Positions 1 through 8,624 of a DNA stretch of 64,000 bases are shown here, one piece after another. Position numbers and translations under genes: made by a program. The stretch's first letter is position 1. The number at the start of each line of letters is the position of its first letter. The notes below the pieces were generated by a model that saw only the letters and a list, made by a program, of their open reading frames with translations, searched no databases and was not told the origin of the DNA. Origin of the DNA: an uncultured Bacteroidales bacterium (GTDB lineage Bacteria > Bacteroidota > Bacteroidia > Bacteroidales > Muribaculaceae); NCBI GenBank assembly GCA_902781045.1, contig CACZHT010000014.1, positions 25,843 through 89,842 on the forward strand, given 5' to 3'.

Positions 1-1
1 C

Positions 2-907
2 ATACAACCCGTGGGCGAAGCCATGAGGGCATTGCTCGACATCACCATCGCCGCCAGCCAGTCACATTTCACCCCCCGCAGCTACGCAGAGTATGTCCAC
101 GCGGCCGACTCATGTTTCATGGCCGGCGACTATGCCGGGGCATCGCGCCTGTTTGACCACGCCTTCGCCGTGTCGCACGACATACCTGGCCAGCATCTCT
201 ACAATGCCGCCTGTGCCGCAGCACAGGCAGGACTGAACGATGTGGCATTCAGACGTTTGAACGCACGAATCGAGAATGAGCCTAACTGGTATGTCGACGA
301 CCCCAATGCTGACACCGACCTCGCTTCGCTACACTCCGACTTGCGGTGGAAGGCATACGTTGACACCATTATTGCCCGTCGCGACCGCATCGAGGCAGGT
401 TATGACAAGCCGCTGCGCGCCCAGCTACAAGCCATTGCCCAGCGCGACCAGGACATCCGCCATGAATTTCTGAATGCCTATCGGGCCACCCCACGCAACC
501 AGACACTCATCGACTCGCTTGCCCGCCAGATGCAGCGCATCGACAGTGTCAACCAAGCCGAGATTTGCCACATCCTTGACACACGTGGCTGTGTGGGCAG
601 CGACCTTGTGGGCAATGCCAGCAGCGTGTTCTGGCTAGTCATTCAGCACGCGCCCGTCGAGTTGCAGAGGCGCTACTTCCCGCTCTTTGTGCAAGCCGCA
701 CAGCGTGGCGACCTCGCCCGCGAGAACATAGCCATGATGGACGACCGCATCGCCATGTTCGAGGGCCGTCCACAACGCTATGGCACCCAGATTGTGGATG
801 GGAAACTGTATCAGTTGCTCGACCCAGCCAAAGTTGACCAATGGCGACACGAGATGGGCATGCAGCCACTCGCCGACTACCTGCGCCAAATGGGTGTGCA
901 GAATTAA
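2..907 (+). CDS. TPR-like protein with DUF6624-type C-terminal domain (5' end probably outside window)
   Basis: The frame is open to the left edge, so the gene is probably truncated; the first in-window start is a GTG at 11. The first ~115 residues are helical and TPR-like, with repeated Ala/Asp-rich helices such as LYNAACAAAQAGLNDVAFRR. The last ~150 residues carry the pattern I associate with DUF6624: a DIRHEFLNA helix, ASSVFWLVIQHAP near residue 200, then MDDRIAMFEG followed by RYGTQIVDG. That Gln-His and YGTQ pairing is the family hallmark as I remember it; the function is unknown. The gene converges on ispF, whose stop lies 13 bp away, so the two transcripts probably terminate against each other. 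The domain name is from memory. Confidence 0.65.
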   Translation: MQPVGEAMRALLDITIAASQSHFTPRSYAEYVHAADSCFMAGDYAGASRLFDHAFAVSHDIPGQHLYNAACAAAQAGLNDVAFRRLNARIENEPNWYVDDPNADTDLASLHSDLRWKAYVDTIIARRDRIEAGYDKPLRAQLQAIAQRDQDIRHEFLNAYRATPRNQTLIDSLARQMQRIDSVNQAEICHILDTRGCVGSDLVGNASSVFWLVIQHAPVELQRRYFPLFVQAAQRGDLARENIAMMDDRIAMFEGRPQRYGTQIVDGKLYQLLDPAKVDQWRHEMGMQPLADYLRQMGVQN

Positions 908-920
908 TGGATCTTGCTGC

Positions 921-1388
921 CTATACAATCAGAGCCACGGCATAGGCGCTGATGCCCTCCTCGCGGCCGGTGAAGCCCAGGCGCTCGGTGGTAGTGGCCT
1001 TGATGGAAACCTGGTTCAGTTCACACTCCAGGCATGCGGCCAGTTGCTCCTGCATGGCAGGGATGTGAGGGTTGATTTTGGGGCGTTCGGCGCAGATGGT
1101 GATGTCACAGTTACCCAGTGTATAGCCCTGCTCCTTAATCAAGCGATTGACCTCGCGCAGTAGCTTGCGGCTGTCAATGCCCTTATAGCGCGGGTCGGTG
1201 TCGGGAAAGTGATAGCCAATGTCGCGCAGACAAGCGGCTCCCAACAATGCGTCGCACAAGGCATGAATCACCACATCTGCATCGCTGTGCCCCAGCAGTC
1301 CCAACTCATGCTCAATCTTGACACCGCCCAGCCATAGCTCACGCTCGGGCACTAGGCGATGCACATCATATCCCATTCCTATTCTCAT
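921..1388 (-). CDS. ispF: 2-C-methyl-D-erythritol 2,4-cyclodiphosphate synthase
   Basis: IspF makes MEcPP from CDP-methylerythritol 2-phosphate in the MEP isoprenoid pathway, as a cytoplasmic zinc-dependent trimer. The 155-residue protein has the normal family length. It opens with [12 protein letters not shown], giving the metal ligands D8 and H10, followed by [21 protein letters not shown] and the C-terminal [20 protein letters not shown] signature. I chose the ATG at 1388 over an adjacent upstream GTG because [10 protein letters not shown] is the usual N-terminus. It follows porV on the same strand 77 bp downstream, and ispD of the same pathway lies 3.6 kb upstream in the same orientation. 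Confidence 0.97.
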   Translation of the reverse strand: MRIGMGYDVHRLVPERELWLGGVKIEHELGLLGHSDADVVIHALCDALLGAACLRDIGYHFPDTDPRYKGIDSRKLLREVNRLIKEQGYTLGNCDITICAERPKINPHIPAMQEQLAACLECELNQVSIKATTTERLGFTGREEGISAYAVALIV

Positions 1389-1465
1389 CACAATCCTCCT
1401 ATGTCTAAATGAAAAAAGGACACAAGAGTGTACACCTTATGCCCTTATGTTCTTATCTCTAATTA

Positions 1466-2665
1466 TCAGTTGCGACCGAAGAGGCCACGGATGCCGTCCA
1501 AGTCGAACGACAGGGTGAAACGCAACGTCTGGTCGAGCGGAGAGTTCTGAGCCGTGGCAATCATGTAGGCGGCATCCAGACGAATGACGTTGAGCGAGAA
1601 ACCGGCTCCCAGGCCGAAGTACTGGCGATTGCCGTTGAACTTGCTCTCATAGTAGTAGCCACCACGCAAGAAGAACTGCTGATTGTAGGCATACTCGGTA
1701 CCGATTGAATAAGTGATGCGTTTGAACGGATGATCCTTGAACGAATCGAAGATACCCGCAATTGACGACTTGTCCTTCCACGCCTGCTCGTCCTGGCTGA
1801 AAGCCTCCTGGTTGTAGTTGCCGTCCTCGGTATAGTACTTCGGGTCGGTATTACGAGGCTTGGCCGGAACCATCAGTTTGTTGGCATCGACCGAGAGGGT
1901 CAGGTTGTGATAGTCGGCCAGCGGGAAGGTGAACGCCGTACCTAGACGCAAGTTGGCAGGCAAGAAAGCCGGGTCATTTCCGCCATTATACGAAATCTTT
2001 GAGCCGATGTTCGACAAGTTGGCACCGATTGACCACTGGCACTCGTTGCGTCCAATGATGGGATAGGTCGTGTAATAGCACGAGAGGTCGGCCGCAAACG
2101 CCGACGAACCCTTGCTCTGGTCGGGAGTGTCCATACTACCACCATAACCCAAGTCGCTATAGATGAAACGCAGTGCCACACCCATCGAGAACTTCTCGGA
2201 CAACTTGCGCGAATAGCCCACGTCGACCGCCATCTCAAACGGGTTGACCGTGCCCATGGCCGATCCGCCGGCATCACTCATCTGCACCTCGCCCAACGAG
2301 AAATAGCGCAACGACAGGCTCACCGCCTGATTGTCGGCACTACCAATCTTCAGATAACCCGACAAGTTGGCCAGATAGATGTCGTTGACAATCTTGCGCA
2401 GCCATGGCGTGTAACTCAATGCAACACCCGCCTTGCTGTAGGCAAAAGCATACTTCGATGGATTCCAGAACTGCGAGTTGACATCGGGGTCGGTGGCGGC
2501 ACCCAAGTCGCCCATCGACGCTCCACGTGCGTCGGGTGTGATGCTCAACGAGGTCACACCGGTGGTGATGGGGTTGAACTCCGAGTCCTTGATGTCGCCA
2601 TCTTGTGCCGCCGCTCCCAGCGCGACAGCCACGGTCATGGCCAATATCGGAAACTTAATCTTCAT
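1466..2665 (-). CDS. porV: Type IX secretion outer-membrane protein PorV
   Basis: PorV (also LptO) is an outer-membrane beta-barrel that receives cargo from the type IX translocon and presents it to the sortase PorU in the attachment complex. The 399-residue product has a signal peptide ending near AAAQDGD. The conserved block TSLSITPDARGASMGDLGAA follows, then NSQFWNPSKYAFA, which is the PorV/FadL-like N-terminal pattern. The rest alternates short hydrophobic strands and ends RFTLSFDLDGIRGLFGRN, an aromatic barrel-closing strand. It stands apart from recG, separated by 224 bp that contain a REP-like repeat cluster, so it probably has its own promoter. Four PorU-family genes lie about 21 kb away. 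Confidence 0.93.
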   Translation of the reverse strand: MKIKFPILAMTVAVALGAAAQDGDIKDSEFNPITTGVTSLSITPDARGASMGDLGAATDPDVNSQFWNPSKYAFAYSKAGVALSYTPWLRKIVNDIYLANLSGYLKIGSADNQAVSLSLRYFSLGEVQMSDAGGSAMGTVNPFEMAVDVGYSRKLSEKFSMGVALRFIYSDLGYGGSMDTPDQSKGSSAFAADLSCYYTTYPIIGRNECQWSIGANLSNIGSKISYNGGNDPAFLPANLRLGTAFTFPLADYHNLTLSVDANKLMVPAKPRNTDPKYYTEDGNYNQEAFSQDEQAWKDKSSIAGIFDSFKDHPFKRITYSIGTEYAYNQQFFLRGGYYYESKFNGNRQYFGLGAGFSLNVIRLDAAYMIATAQNSPLDQTLRFTLSFDLDGIRGLFGRN

Positions 2666-2743
2666 TGTCGTGATTAATTTGCGTTTATAAATGATAAACT
2701 ACATTTTGCCCCGATTATTGTATTTTTGCAAAAAATCATCAAC

Positions 2744-2878
2744 TGGCGAATTGGGGACGGTTCTTTTTCCGCCAAAAGTTAAAACACCTTTCAAGTTTGG
2801 CGAAAAAGAACCGTCCCTAATTCGCCAAATCAAAAGAAGTGTTAAGTTTGGCGAAAAAGAACCGTCCCTAATTCGCCA
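2744..2878. repeat. Three copies of a 30-bp REP-like unit, one inverted
   Basis: Units at 2798-2827 and 2849-2878 are identical direct copies of a sequence that begins TGGCGAAAAAGAACC and ends with CTAATTCGCCA. A third at 2744-2774 is the reverse complement with small differences. The outer ends of each unit (TGGCGA / TCGCCA) are complementary, and the inverted pair at 2744 and 2798 could form a long hairpin with a 23-nt loop. The cluster fills the gap between the end of recG and the start of porV. Similar GGGACGGTTCTTTTT units are familiar to me from REP elements mobilised by RAYT transposases; no such transposase is in the window. Confidence 0.8.
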
Positions 2879-2889
2879 CTAATTCGCCA

Positions 2890-4989
2890 CTATGAGATCT
2901 CGCTCCAGGATTGCTGCTTGTCGAAGATGGTGCGCAGGTGGCGGTCGAGCTGCTGCCCCTCGGGGGTGGCGAGGTCTGGATCGTGGTCGAGATAGGCCTG
3001 TGCATCGTCGCGGGTGAGTTGGACAATCTGTCCGTCCTGTGCCAGGTTGGCCACGCGCAGGTTGAATGCCACACCACTCTGCTGTGTTCCGTCCATGTCG
3101 CCCGGTCCACGCAGCTTCATGTCCTCCTCGGCGACACGGAATCCGTCGTTGGTCTGCGTCATCACCTCCAGGCGGTGCCGCGTCTCGGCACTGAGTTGAT
3201 ACTTGGTCATGAGTATGCAATAGCTCTGATCGGCTCCTCGCCCCACCCTGCCCCGCAGCTGGTGCAATTGTGAGAGTCCGAAGCGCTCGGCGTTCTCGAT
3301 GACCATGACGCTGGCATTGGGCACATTGACCCCCACCTCGATGACGGTGGTGGCCACCAGTATGTGGGCCTGATGCGATGCGAACAGCTCCATCTGGTGG
3401 TCTTTCTCGGCAGGTTTCATGCGTCCGTGCACCATGGCGACCCGATAGCTGGGGAAGGTCTCTTGCACAATTTCGAATCCCTCTTCGAGTGCGCGCAGGT
3501 CCAGCTTCTCATTCTCCTCGATGAGCGGGTAGACGATATAGGCCTGTCGGCCCTGGCGCAGCTGCTGTCCCACAAAGTGATACATTGCCTCGCGGTCCTT
3601 GTCATAGCGCATGATGGTAGTCACCGGCTTGCGTCCCGGCGGCAGCTCGTCGATGACACTCACGTCGAGGTCGCCATAGACGGTCATGGCCAGTGTGCGC
3701 GGTATGGGTGTGGCGGTCATCACCAGAACATGCGGCGGAGTCGAGTTCTTGCGCCACAGCTTGGCGCGCTGAGCCACCCCGAAGCGGTGCTGCTCGTCGA
3801 TGACAGCCAGTCCCAGGTTGCGAAACTGCACGACGTCCTCGATGAGTGCGTGAGTGCCAATAAGTATCTGCAGTTCTCCGCTGAGCAGCTGTTGGTGGAT
3901 GCGTTCACGCTCGCTCTTGCGTGTGCTGCCGGTGAGCAGTGCCACGCTCACCCCAATCTTGCTGGCCATCTCGCTGATGGTCTCGTGGTGCTGTGTGGCC
4001 AGAATCTCGGTGGGTGCCATGATGCACGCCTGGTAGCCGTTATCCAGTGCGATGAGTGTGGTCATGAACGCGACGATGGTCTTTCCGCTGCCCACGTCGC
4101 CCTGCAGCAGACGATTCATCTGCCGCCCACTGCCCATATCGCATCGCATCTCGCGGATGACCCTCTTCTGCGCCCCTGTGAGCGGAAAAGCCAGCACATG
4201 GTTGTAGAAGTTGTTGAAGCAGTCGCCCACATGAGCAAAGACAAATCCCACACGCCGCTCTTCCCTTCCTTTAATATACTTGAGTATATTGAGCTGCAAG
4301 AAGAACAGCTCCTCATACTTCATGCGGAACTGTGCCCGCTGCAAGTCCCTTATGCTCGCTGGGGTGTGCATGTTGACCAACGCCTGGCTCAGTGGCATGA
4401 GATTGCGCTGCGCCAGCAGCTGCCGGGGCAGCGTCTCGGCCACCTGCTGTACGGCCGGTGTCTTGATCAGGTTACCCACCAGCCGCTGCATGGTGCGTGT
4501 GGTAATCTGTCGGTTAAGCAGCTTCTCGGTCAGGCTGTAGACGCCCTGCAGTCCTTGCGGGGCCGTTTCGGGCTTGTAGACATCGACCTCGGGATGGACG
4601 ATGTTGTAATGGTTCTGGAACAGCGATGGCTTCCCGAACAACAAATACTCGACTCCTGTGCGATAGGTCTCCTGAATGCTGCGCACACGGTTGAACCATA
4701 CGACCTCGATAGTGCCCGTGCCGTCGGTGAACAATGCCTGCAGCCTGCGCTTGGCCCCCTCGCCCACCGCATTGAAAGTGACAAATCGTCCCCTCAGCTG
4801 GATATAGGGCATGTCGCCGTCAATCTCATTAATGTGGTGGATGGTGCTGCGGTCGACATAACGGAACGGGAAGTAGTAAATCAAGTCGTGAAACGTGGCT
4901 ATGCCCAGTTCCTTGCGCAGCAGTTCGGCGCGTTTGGGTCCCACTCCTGTGAGGTACTGTATGTCCATGCGCCGCAAGTCGTTATTCAT
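2890..4989 (-). CDS. recG: ATP-dependent DNA helicase RecG
   Basis: RecG remodels stalled replication forks and Holliday junctions. The 699-residue protein has the N-terminal helix-hairpin-helix motif LTGVGPKRAELLRKELGI, the OB-fold wedge domain with FPFRYVDRS, Walker A GDVGSGKT, the motif II variant DEQH, motif III MTATPIPRT, and helicase C motifs VATTVIEVGVNVP and QLRGRVGRG. The reading frame continues upstream for 80 codons, but that extension is ispD DNA read in another frame and has no RecG similarity, so I start at the ATG at 4989. It overlaps the ispD stop by 8 bp, which suggests translational coupling in the same operon. Confidence 0.98.
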   Translation of the reverse strand: MNNDLRRMDIQYLTGVGPKRAELLRKELGIATFHDLIYYFPFRYVDRSTIHHINEIDGDMPYIQLRGRFVTFNAVGEGAKRRLQALFTDGTGTIEVVWFNRVRSIQETYRTGVEYLLFGKPSLFQNHYNIVHPEVDVYKPETAPQGLQGVYSLTEKLLNRQITTRTMQRLVGNLIKTPAVQQVAETLPRQLLAQRNLMPLSQALVNMHTPASIRDLQRAQFRMKYEELFFLQLNILKYIKGREERRVGFVFAHVGDCFNNFYNHVLAFPLTGAQKRVIREMRCDMGSGRQMNRLLQGDVGSGKTIVAFMTTLIALDNGYQACIMAPTEILATQHHETISEMASKIGVSVALLTGSTRKSERERIHQQLLSGELQILIGTHALIEDVVQFRNLGLAVIDEQHRFGVAQRAKLWRKNSTPPHVLVMTATPIPRTLAMTVYGDLDVSVIDELPPGRKPVTTIMRYDKDREAMYHFVGQQLRQGRQAYIVYPLIEENEKLDLRALEEGFEIVQETFPSYRVAMVHGRMKPAEKDHQMELFASHQAHILVATTVIEVGVNVPNASVMVIENAERFGLSQLHQLRGRVGRGADQSYCILMTKYQLSAETRHRLEVMTQTNDGFRVAEEDMKLRGPGDMDGTQQSGVAFNLRVANLAQDGQIVQLTRDDAQAYLDHDPDLATPEGQQLDRHLRTIFDKQQSWSEIS

Positions 4990-5653
4990 GCTTGAGCAGT
5001 TTTTCGGCCACCATGAGGTCGCCGGGGTGTGTAATCTTGATATTGTCAGTCTCCCCGTCGATGAGCGTGACCGCATGTCCTGCCATCTCAAAGACCGACG
5101 CGTCATCGGTATAGATGGGCAGATAAGGGCGTGCGTAGGCAGCCTTGAGCGCGATGGCATCAAACGCCTGCGGTGTCTGCACGGCCCGCAACACATGTCG
5201 CGGCACGATGTGGCTCGCGCCATCGTCATCGACCTGGCGAATGGAGTCGGTCACCGGCACCACGGGCACAGCACTGCCCCTCTCGCGCGCTACGGCAAAA
5301 GCGCGGTCGACCAGCGATTCGGTGAGCAGAGGCCGCACGCCGTCTTGCACTGCGATGACATCGCCCGTATCAACGTCGAGCGTGTCAATGGCGTTCTTCA
5401 CGCTCTGCCATCGCGTGTCGCCCCCAGCCACCACACGGTGCTCCACAGCACATCCGTACTGCTCACACAGCTGGCACCACAAGGTCTGATGCGCCTCGGG
5501 AAGGACGAGTACAATCTCGTGGCTGTGTGTGTCGAACGCCTCCAGCGTGCGCATCAGCACGGGCCTTCCCGCCAGCAGCAGAAATTGCTTGGGCAGGGCT
5601 GCCCCGAAGCGTGTACCCGCTCCGCCGGCAACAATGATGGTGATATTTCTCAT
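4982..5653 (-). CDS. ispD: 2-C-methyl-D-erythritol 4-phosphate cytidylyltransferase
   Basis: IspD transfers CMP from CTP to MEP, the third step of the MEP isoprenoid pathway. The 223-residue protein has the nucleotidyltransferase signature VAGGAGTRFGAALPKQF at the N-terminus, HRVVAGGDTRWQSVKNAI, VQDGVRPLLTE and the TPQAFDA / YTDDASVFE substrate-binding blocks. The start overlaps the lpxH stop as ATGA, and the stop overlaps the recG start by 8 bp, so the three genes are tightly coupled. ispF of the same pathway is further down the same strand. Confidence 0.97.
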   Translation of the reverse strand: MRNITIIVAGGAGTRFGAALPKQFLLLAGRPVLMRTLEAFDTHSHEIVLVLPEAHQTLWCQLCEQYGCAVEHRVVAGGDTRWQSVKNAIDTLDVDTGDVIAVQDGVRPLLTESLVDRAFAVARERGSAVPVVPVTDSIRQVDDDGASHIVPRHVLRAVQTPQAFDAIALKAAYARPYLPIYTDDASVFEMAGHAVTLIDGETDNIKITHPGDLMVAEKLLKHE

Positions 5654-6414
5654 GTTGGAATGTCTTCAGGAAAATGATGCAACGTGAGCTGGCGGCCATC
5701 GAACACGGCATAGGTGTCCTGCCTGATCCAGTCGCCCAAAAAGACCACCTGCGCCCCTTCAACCTCGGTCATCTGCGCCAGATGCAGATGCCCGAACACA
5801 TAGTATTCCACCTCGGGATGGTCGCGGTGATGTCGCTCGACAAAGCGTGTCAACTGAGCCGCCGAAGCCTCCTTCTCGCGCTCCTCGTCGTCAGGCCGGC
5901 GCGTGGTGCGATTGCTGGTGCTCCATCCGGTGGCCACCAGGGTGGTCCAGCGCGGGTGTACGGCAGCATACAGCGTCTGGCACAGACGGCTGGTGAAGCA
6001 CCACTTCATGAATCGGTACATCGGTCGCTGATAGCCCACGTCGTCGCCATGCGAGAGAAAGAACTGATGCCCATTGACATCGACCACTGTGGCTCTGCGC
6101 AGCACGGTCAGCCCCACCTCGTCGCGCAGATAGTCAAACAGCCACACGTCGTGGTTGCCCGTGATCCATGTGATGCGCACACCGGCATCTGCCAGCTGTG
6201 CCAGCTTGCCCAGGAAGCGCACATGTCCCCGTGGCACCACCGAGCGGAACTCGTACCAATAGTCAAGAATGTCGCCCACAAGAAAGAGTGCTGCCGCATC
6301 GTCGCGTATGCGGTCAAGAAACCGCACCACCCTCGCCTCATGTGCGCGGTGGTCGGCGATGTAGCCAGCCCCCAGGTGACAGTCACTTATAAAATATGTG
6401 TTGGCCCTGGCCAT
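5650..6414 (-). CDS. lpxH: UDP-2,3-diacylglucosamine diphosphatase (LpxH-like)
   Basis: Members of this family cleave UDP-2,3-diacylglucosamine to lipid X in lipid A synthesis, at the cytoplasmic membrane face. The 254-residue protein shows the metallophosphoesterase motifs in order: SDCHLG (about residue 10), GDILDYW (47), GNHDVW (86), FLSHGDD (112) and GHLHLAQ (210). The length and spacing match LpxH of Bacteroidota. It lies 9 bp after the DUF59 gene and overlaps ispD by 4 bp, inside the leftward operon. Confidence 0.92.
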   Translation of the reverse strand: MARANTYFISDCHLGAGYIADHRAHEARVVRFLDRIRDDAAALFLVGDILDYWYEFRSVVPRGHVRFLGKLAQLADAGVRITWITGNHDVWLFDYLRDEVGLTVLRRATVVDVNGHQFFLSHGDDVGYQRPMYRFMKWCFTSRLCQTLYAAVHPRWTTLVATGWSTSNRTTRRPDDEEREKEASAAQLTRFVERHHRDHPEVEYYVFGHLHLAQMTEVEGAQVVFLGDWIRQDTYAVFDGRQLTLHHFPEDIPT

Positions 6415-6423
6415 TTGAATCCA

Positions 6424-6786
6424 TCACATCATGCCCAGCTCCAGCCGTGCCTCGTCAGTCATCATGCGAATGTCCCACTCGGGCTCAAAGACCAGCTGTA
6501 CATTGGCCGAGGTTACCCCCTCGACACTCTCGACCTTCTGCCTCACGTCCTCAAAGATGAAGTCGGCGGCCGGGCAGTTGGGTGCGGTCAGGGTCATGTC
6601 GATGTTGACCACGCCATCGTCCTGGAGGTCGATTTTATAGACCATGCCCAAGCTATAGACATCAACGGGTATCTCCGGGTCAAAGACCGTCTTGAGCATC
6701 TTGACGATGTTCTCTTCGATTTTCAGTTTCTCTTCTGGTGTCATAATGGGTGCAAAGTTACGCATTTTTTCGGACATAGCCATCAC
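6424..6786 (-). CDS. MIP18-family (DUF59) iron-sulfur assembly protein
   Basis: The family (SufT/MIP18) helps insert Fe-S clusters into target proteins. The core is TVFDPEIPVDVYSLGMVYKI, then MTLTAPNCPAADFIFEDVRQ, whose Cys is the conserved reactive residue, and ends with the WDIRMMTDEARLELGMM tail. The longest frame gives 120 residues from an ATG overlapping the HAD gene stop. A start at 6744 (MTPEEKLKIEENIV, 106 residues) fits family N-termini better and sits 8 nt after a TAACTTTG promoter-like box at 6753-6760, so the first 14 residues may be leader rather than protein. No suf genes are nearby. Confidence 0.9.
   Translation of the reverse strand: MMAMSEKMRNFAPIMTPEEKLKIEENIVKMLKTVFDPEIPVDVYSLGMVYKIDLQDDGVVNIDMTLTAPNCPAADFIFEDVRQKVESVEGVTSANVQLVFEPEWDIRMMTDEARLELGMM
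6753..6760 (-). promoter_or_regulatory. TAACTTTG -7 box inside the 5' end of the DUF59 frame
   Basis: On the minus strand the sequence reads TAACTTTGC, the Bacteroidota -7 consensus TAnnTTTG, then eight bases, then the ATG of MTPEEK. This would transcribe the DUF59-lpxH-ispD-recG segment independently of the HAD gene, with a leader of only a few bases. I found no clear -33 TTTG at the ideal distance. Confidence 0.5.
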
Positions 6787-7502
6787 AACAGTTTCTCAAT
6801 TTGCTCCAGTGCCGTGACAGTGGCATCTGCCGTAGCCCCGACAGGGTCGATGCCACGCAGGTTGAAGTAGATGGTGCTCCATCCTGCCCGCTTGGCTCCC
6901 TGGATGTCAGTGTCGGGGTTGTCGCCAATCATCAGTGTCTCCTCGGGCAAGCACCGGCACACCCGCTGTGCATAGTCGTAGATTCCGGGCAGCGGCTTTG
7001 TGATGCCACAATCATCGCTCAGCACCACATGATGAATGAGGTGGTCGATGCCGCCACTGACGAGCTTCTGTTGCTGCACACCCTTGAATCCGTTGCTCAG
7101 CACATTCACATCATATCCCCTAGCCACCAGATGCTCGAGCAGATGCCTTGCACCTGGCACCAGCGTGGGTTGCTGTGCCAGCACTTCCAGATAGTGGTCA
7201 TTCATCTGCTGCGACAACTCGTCGCACTCGGGCTCACAGCCCACCTCGATGAGCGTGCGCTTGAATCTCTCGGCCACGAGCACCTCTTTGTCGATGAGTC
7301 CGTGATGATACTGCTGCCACAGCTCATCGTTGTGGCGCAGATAGACGGCATGGAAGGCATCGTAGTCGCAGGGCCAGTATTCTCCGCCGTAGTCATGAAA
7401 AGTCTGCTCCAGGGCGACCTTGCTGTTCTCGGTGAACCACCACAGCGTGTCGTCCACATCGAGGAATATCGTCTTGACTGCCTTAAACACAATATTAAGC
7501 AT
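6783..7502 (-). CDS. HAD-family hydrolase, YjjG-type (noncanonical pyrimidine nucleotidase)
   Basis: A 239-residue haloacid dehalogenase-like phosphatase. Motif I is FLDVDDTLWWF (nucleophile Asp at residue 15), motif II is VLSNGFKG, motif III is the Lys of ITKPLPGIYDYA, and motif IV is MIGDNPDTDIQGAKRAGW. The cap helices and WWF after motif I match the YjjG/TIGR02254 group, which dephosphorylates noncanonical pyrimidine nucleotides; the exact substrate is inference. It is the first gene of the leftward operon, divergent from the gene at 7670 across 167 bp, and overlaps the next gene by 4 bp. Confidence 0.88.
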   Translation of the reverse strand: MLNIVFKAVKTIFLDVDDTLWWFTENSKVALEQTFHDYGGEYWPCDYDAFHAVYLRHNDELWQQYHHGLIDKEVLVAERFKRTLIEVGCEPECDELSQQMNDHYLEVLAQQPTLVPGARHLLEHLVARGYDVNVLSNGFKGVQQQKLVSGGIDHLIHHVVLSDDCGITKPLPGIYDYAQRVCRCLPEETLMIGDNPDTDIQGAKRAGWSTIYFNLRGIDPVGATADATVTALEQIEKLL

Positions 7503-7587
7503 TAGTTGAGATAATAAAGGACAAAGTTACAAAAACATCTTCAATACGGGGCTACGTTCCTTAAAAAATGTTGCACAAAATGATTTT

Positions 7588-7621
7588 TTTGCCTGCATCC
7601 GCCCTCGGTTCGGGAATTTTG
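7588..7621 (+). promoter_or_regulatory. Bacteroidota-type promoter for the 7670 gene
   Basis: TTTG at 7588-7591 and GAATTTTG at 7614-7621 (one mismatch to TAnnTTTG) are separated by 22 bp, close to the usual -33/-7 spacing. The gene starts 48 bp downstream. Confidence 0.5.
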
Positions 7622-7669
7622 CAGTAATTTAGTCGTTTCAATCAGTCATAACAACAAGACAACATCTCT

Positions 7670-8545
7670 ATGAACCGAATTTTGATTGCGCTAGTCGCCC
7701 TGGTCCTATCGTCCTCGCTGCTGTGCCAAGCCCAGGACGAGCAGCCCCAGACCCCATTTGCCTATCCTGTAGCTCCCGACACATGCACCACGCTCGAGAG
7801 CCGCTGTAACTACATCTGCCAGCACTTTTGGGACAACTATGACATCTCCAAGCCCATCGCCAACGACGATGACTTTCTGCGTGCCTTCCGCGACTACATC
7901 GACTTCTTCCAGTTTGCCAACCGCAACGTGGTGATGACCTCGATAGGCGACCTGATGAACAAGGCTCGCAGCAACACCCCCAATCTGCTCAAGGTGGGCA
8001 AGGCCGCCGAGTTGTCGCTGTTCTTCCCCACAGCAGTCTACTACAGCGATGAGGTCTATGTCGAGTTTGCCCGCGCCCTGGCCAGCAACAATTCGCTCAA
8101 GAAAGAGGTGCGTAGCTACTATGCCGACCAGCTGTCGCGCATTAACTCTTGCCAAGAGCAAAAGCCTCTGCCCGACATCGAGCTAGTGATGGCCGATGGC
8201 TCGAAGCAGAAGCTCTCGGCCGTTGCCGACACCACCACGATGGTGATGTTCTTCTATGCCGACGGGGTCGACTCATCAATCGGCCGCACACGTCTCAGTG
8301 CCGACGCCACCCTGGAGTCGCTGATTGACGAGGGCGTCGTGCGTGTGGTCAGCGTCTATCTGGGCAAATACCAGTCGGGGTTTGCCGACTCCATGCCCCA
8401 GAAGTGGCTGAACACCTGCAGCGAGCAAGCCCTGGCGACCTACGACTTCCGTGCCCTGCCTTGTTGCTACATCGTGGGTCGTGACCTTGTGCTGATGACC
8501 AAGAACATCTCGGTCGACGAGTTCAAGGAAGGAATAGCGCAGTAG
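7670..8545 (+). CDS. Exported DUF5106-like, thioredoxin-fold protein
   Basis: A 291-residue protein with a signal peptide (MNRILIALVALVLSSSLLCQ, cleavage near AQA/Q). The middle (about 40-160) is helical and resembles the DUF5106 domain found before thioredoxin domains in Bacteroidota: FRDYIDFFQFANRNVVMTSIGDL, then LFFPTAVYYSDEVYVEFARAL (split here only for reading). The C-terminal third has a thioredoxin-like layout, LPDIELVMADGSKQKLS then TTTMVMFFYADG and LPCCYIVGRD, but the redox CxxC is absent (FFYADGVDSS instead). A binding or assembly role is therefore more likely than disulfide exchange. It begins the rightward transcription unit that continues with DoxX and mnmA after an AT-rich repeat tract. 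Confidence 0.7.
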   Translation: MNRILIALVALVLSSSLLCQAQDEQPQTPFAYPVAPDTCTTLESRCNYICQHFWDNYDISKPIANDDDFLRAFRDYIDFFQFANRNVVMTSIGDLMNKARSNTPNLLKVGKAAELSLFFPTAVYYSDEVYVEFARALASNNSLKKEVRSYYADQLSRINSCQEQKPLPDIELVMADGSKQKLSAVADTTTMVMFFYADGVDSSIGRTRLSADATLESLIDEGVVRVVSVYLGKYQSGFADSMPQKWLNTCSEQALATYDFRALPCCYIVGRDLVLMTKNISVDEFKEGIAQ

Positions 8546-8615
8546 TTTTTAGTTTTTAGTTCTTAGTTCTTAGTTCTTAGTTTTTAGTTTTTAGTTGACA
8601 GTTAATCGTTAATAG
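8546..8615. repeat. AT-rich tandem TTTTTAGTT/TTCTTAGTT tract
   Basis: About eight imperfect copies of a 7-10 bp TT(T/C)TTAGTT unit, drifting into GACAGTTAATCGTTAATAGTT, fill the gap between two genes. Related tracts occur at 12911-12945, 15790-15830, 35036-35067 and 40983-41010. They look like slippage-prone intergenic filler with no obvious promoter. Confidence 0.75.
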
Positions 8616-8624
8616 TTGGCATAT

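Noticed and set aside
3364..4995. 543-residue open frame on the plus strand opposite recG
   Set aside because: A shadow frame of recG, caused by GC-rich codon usage; no start context or motif.
4990..5229. 80-codon N-terminal extension of RecG
   Set aside because: It overlaps ispD and has no RecG similarity; the ATG at 4989 gives the standard N-terminus.
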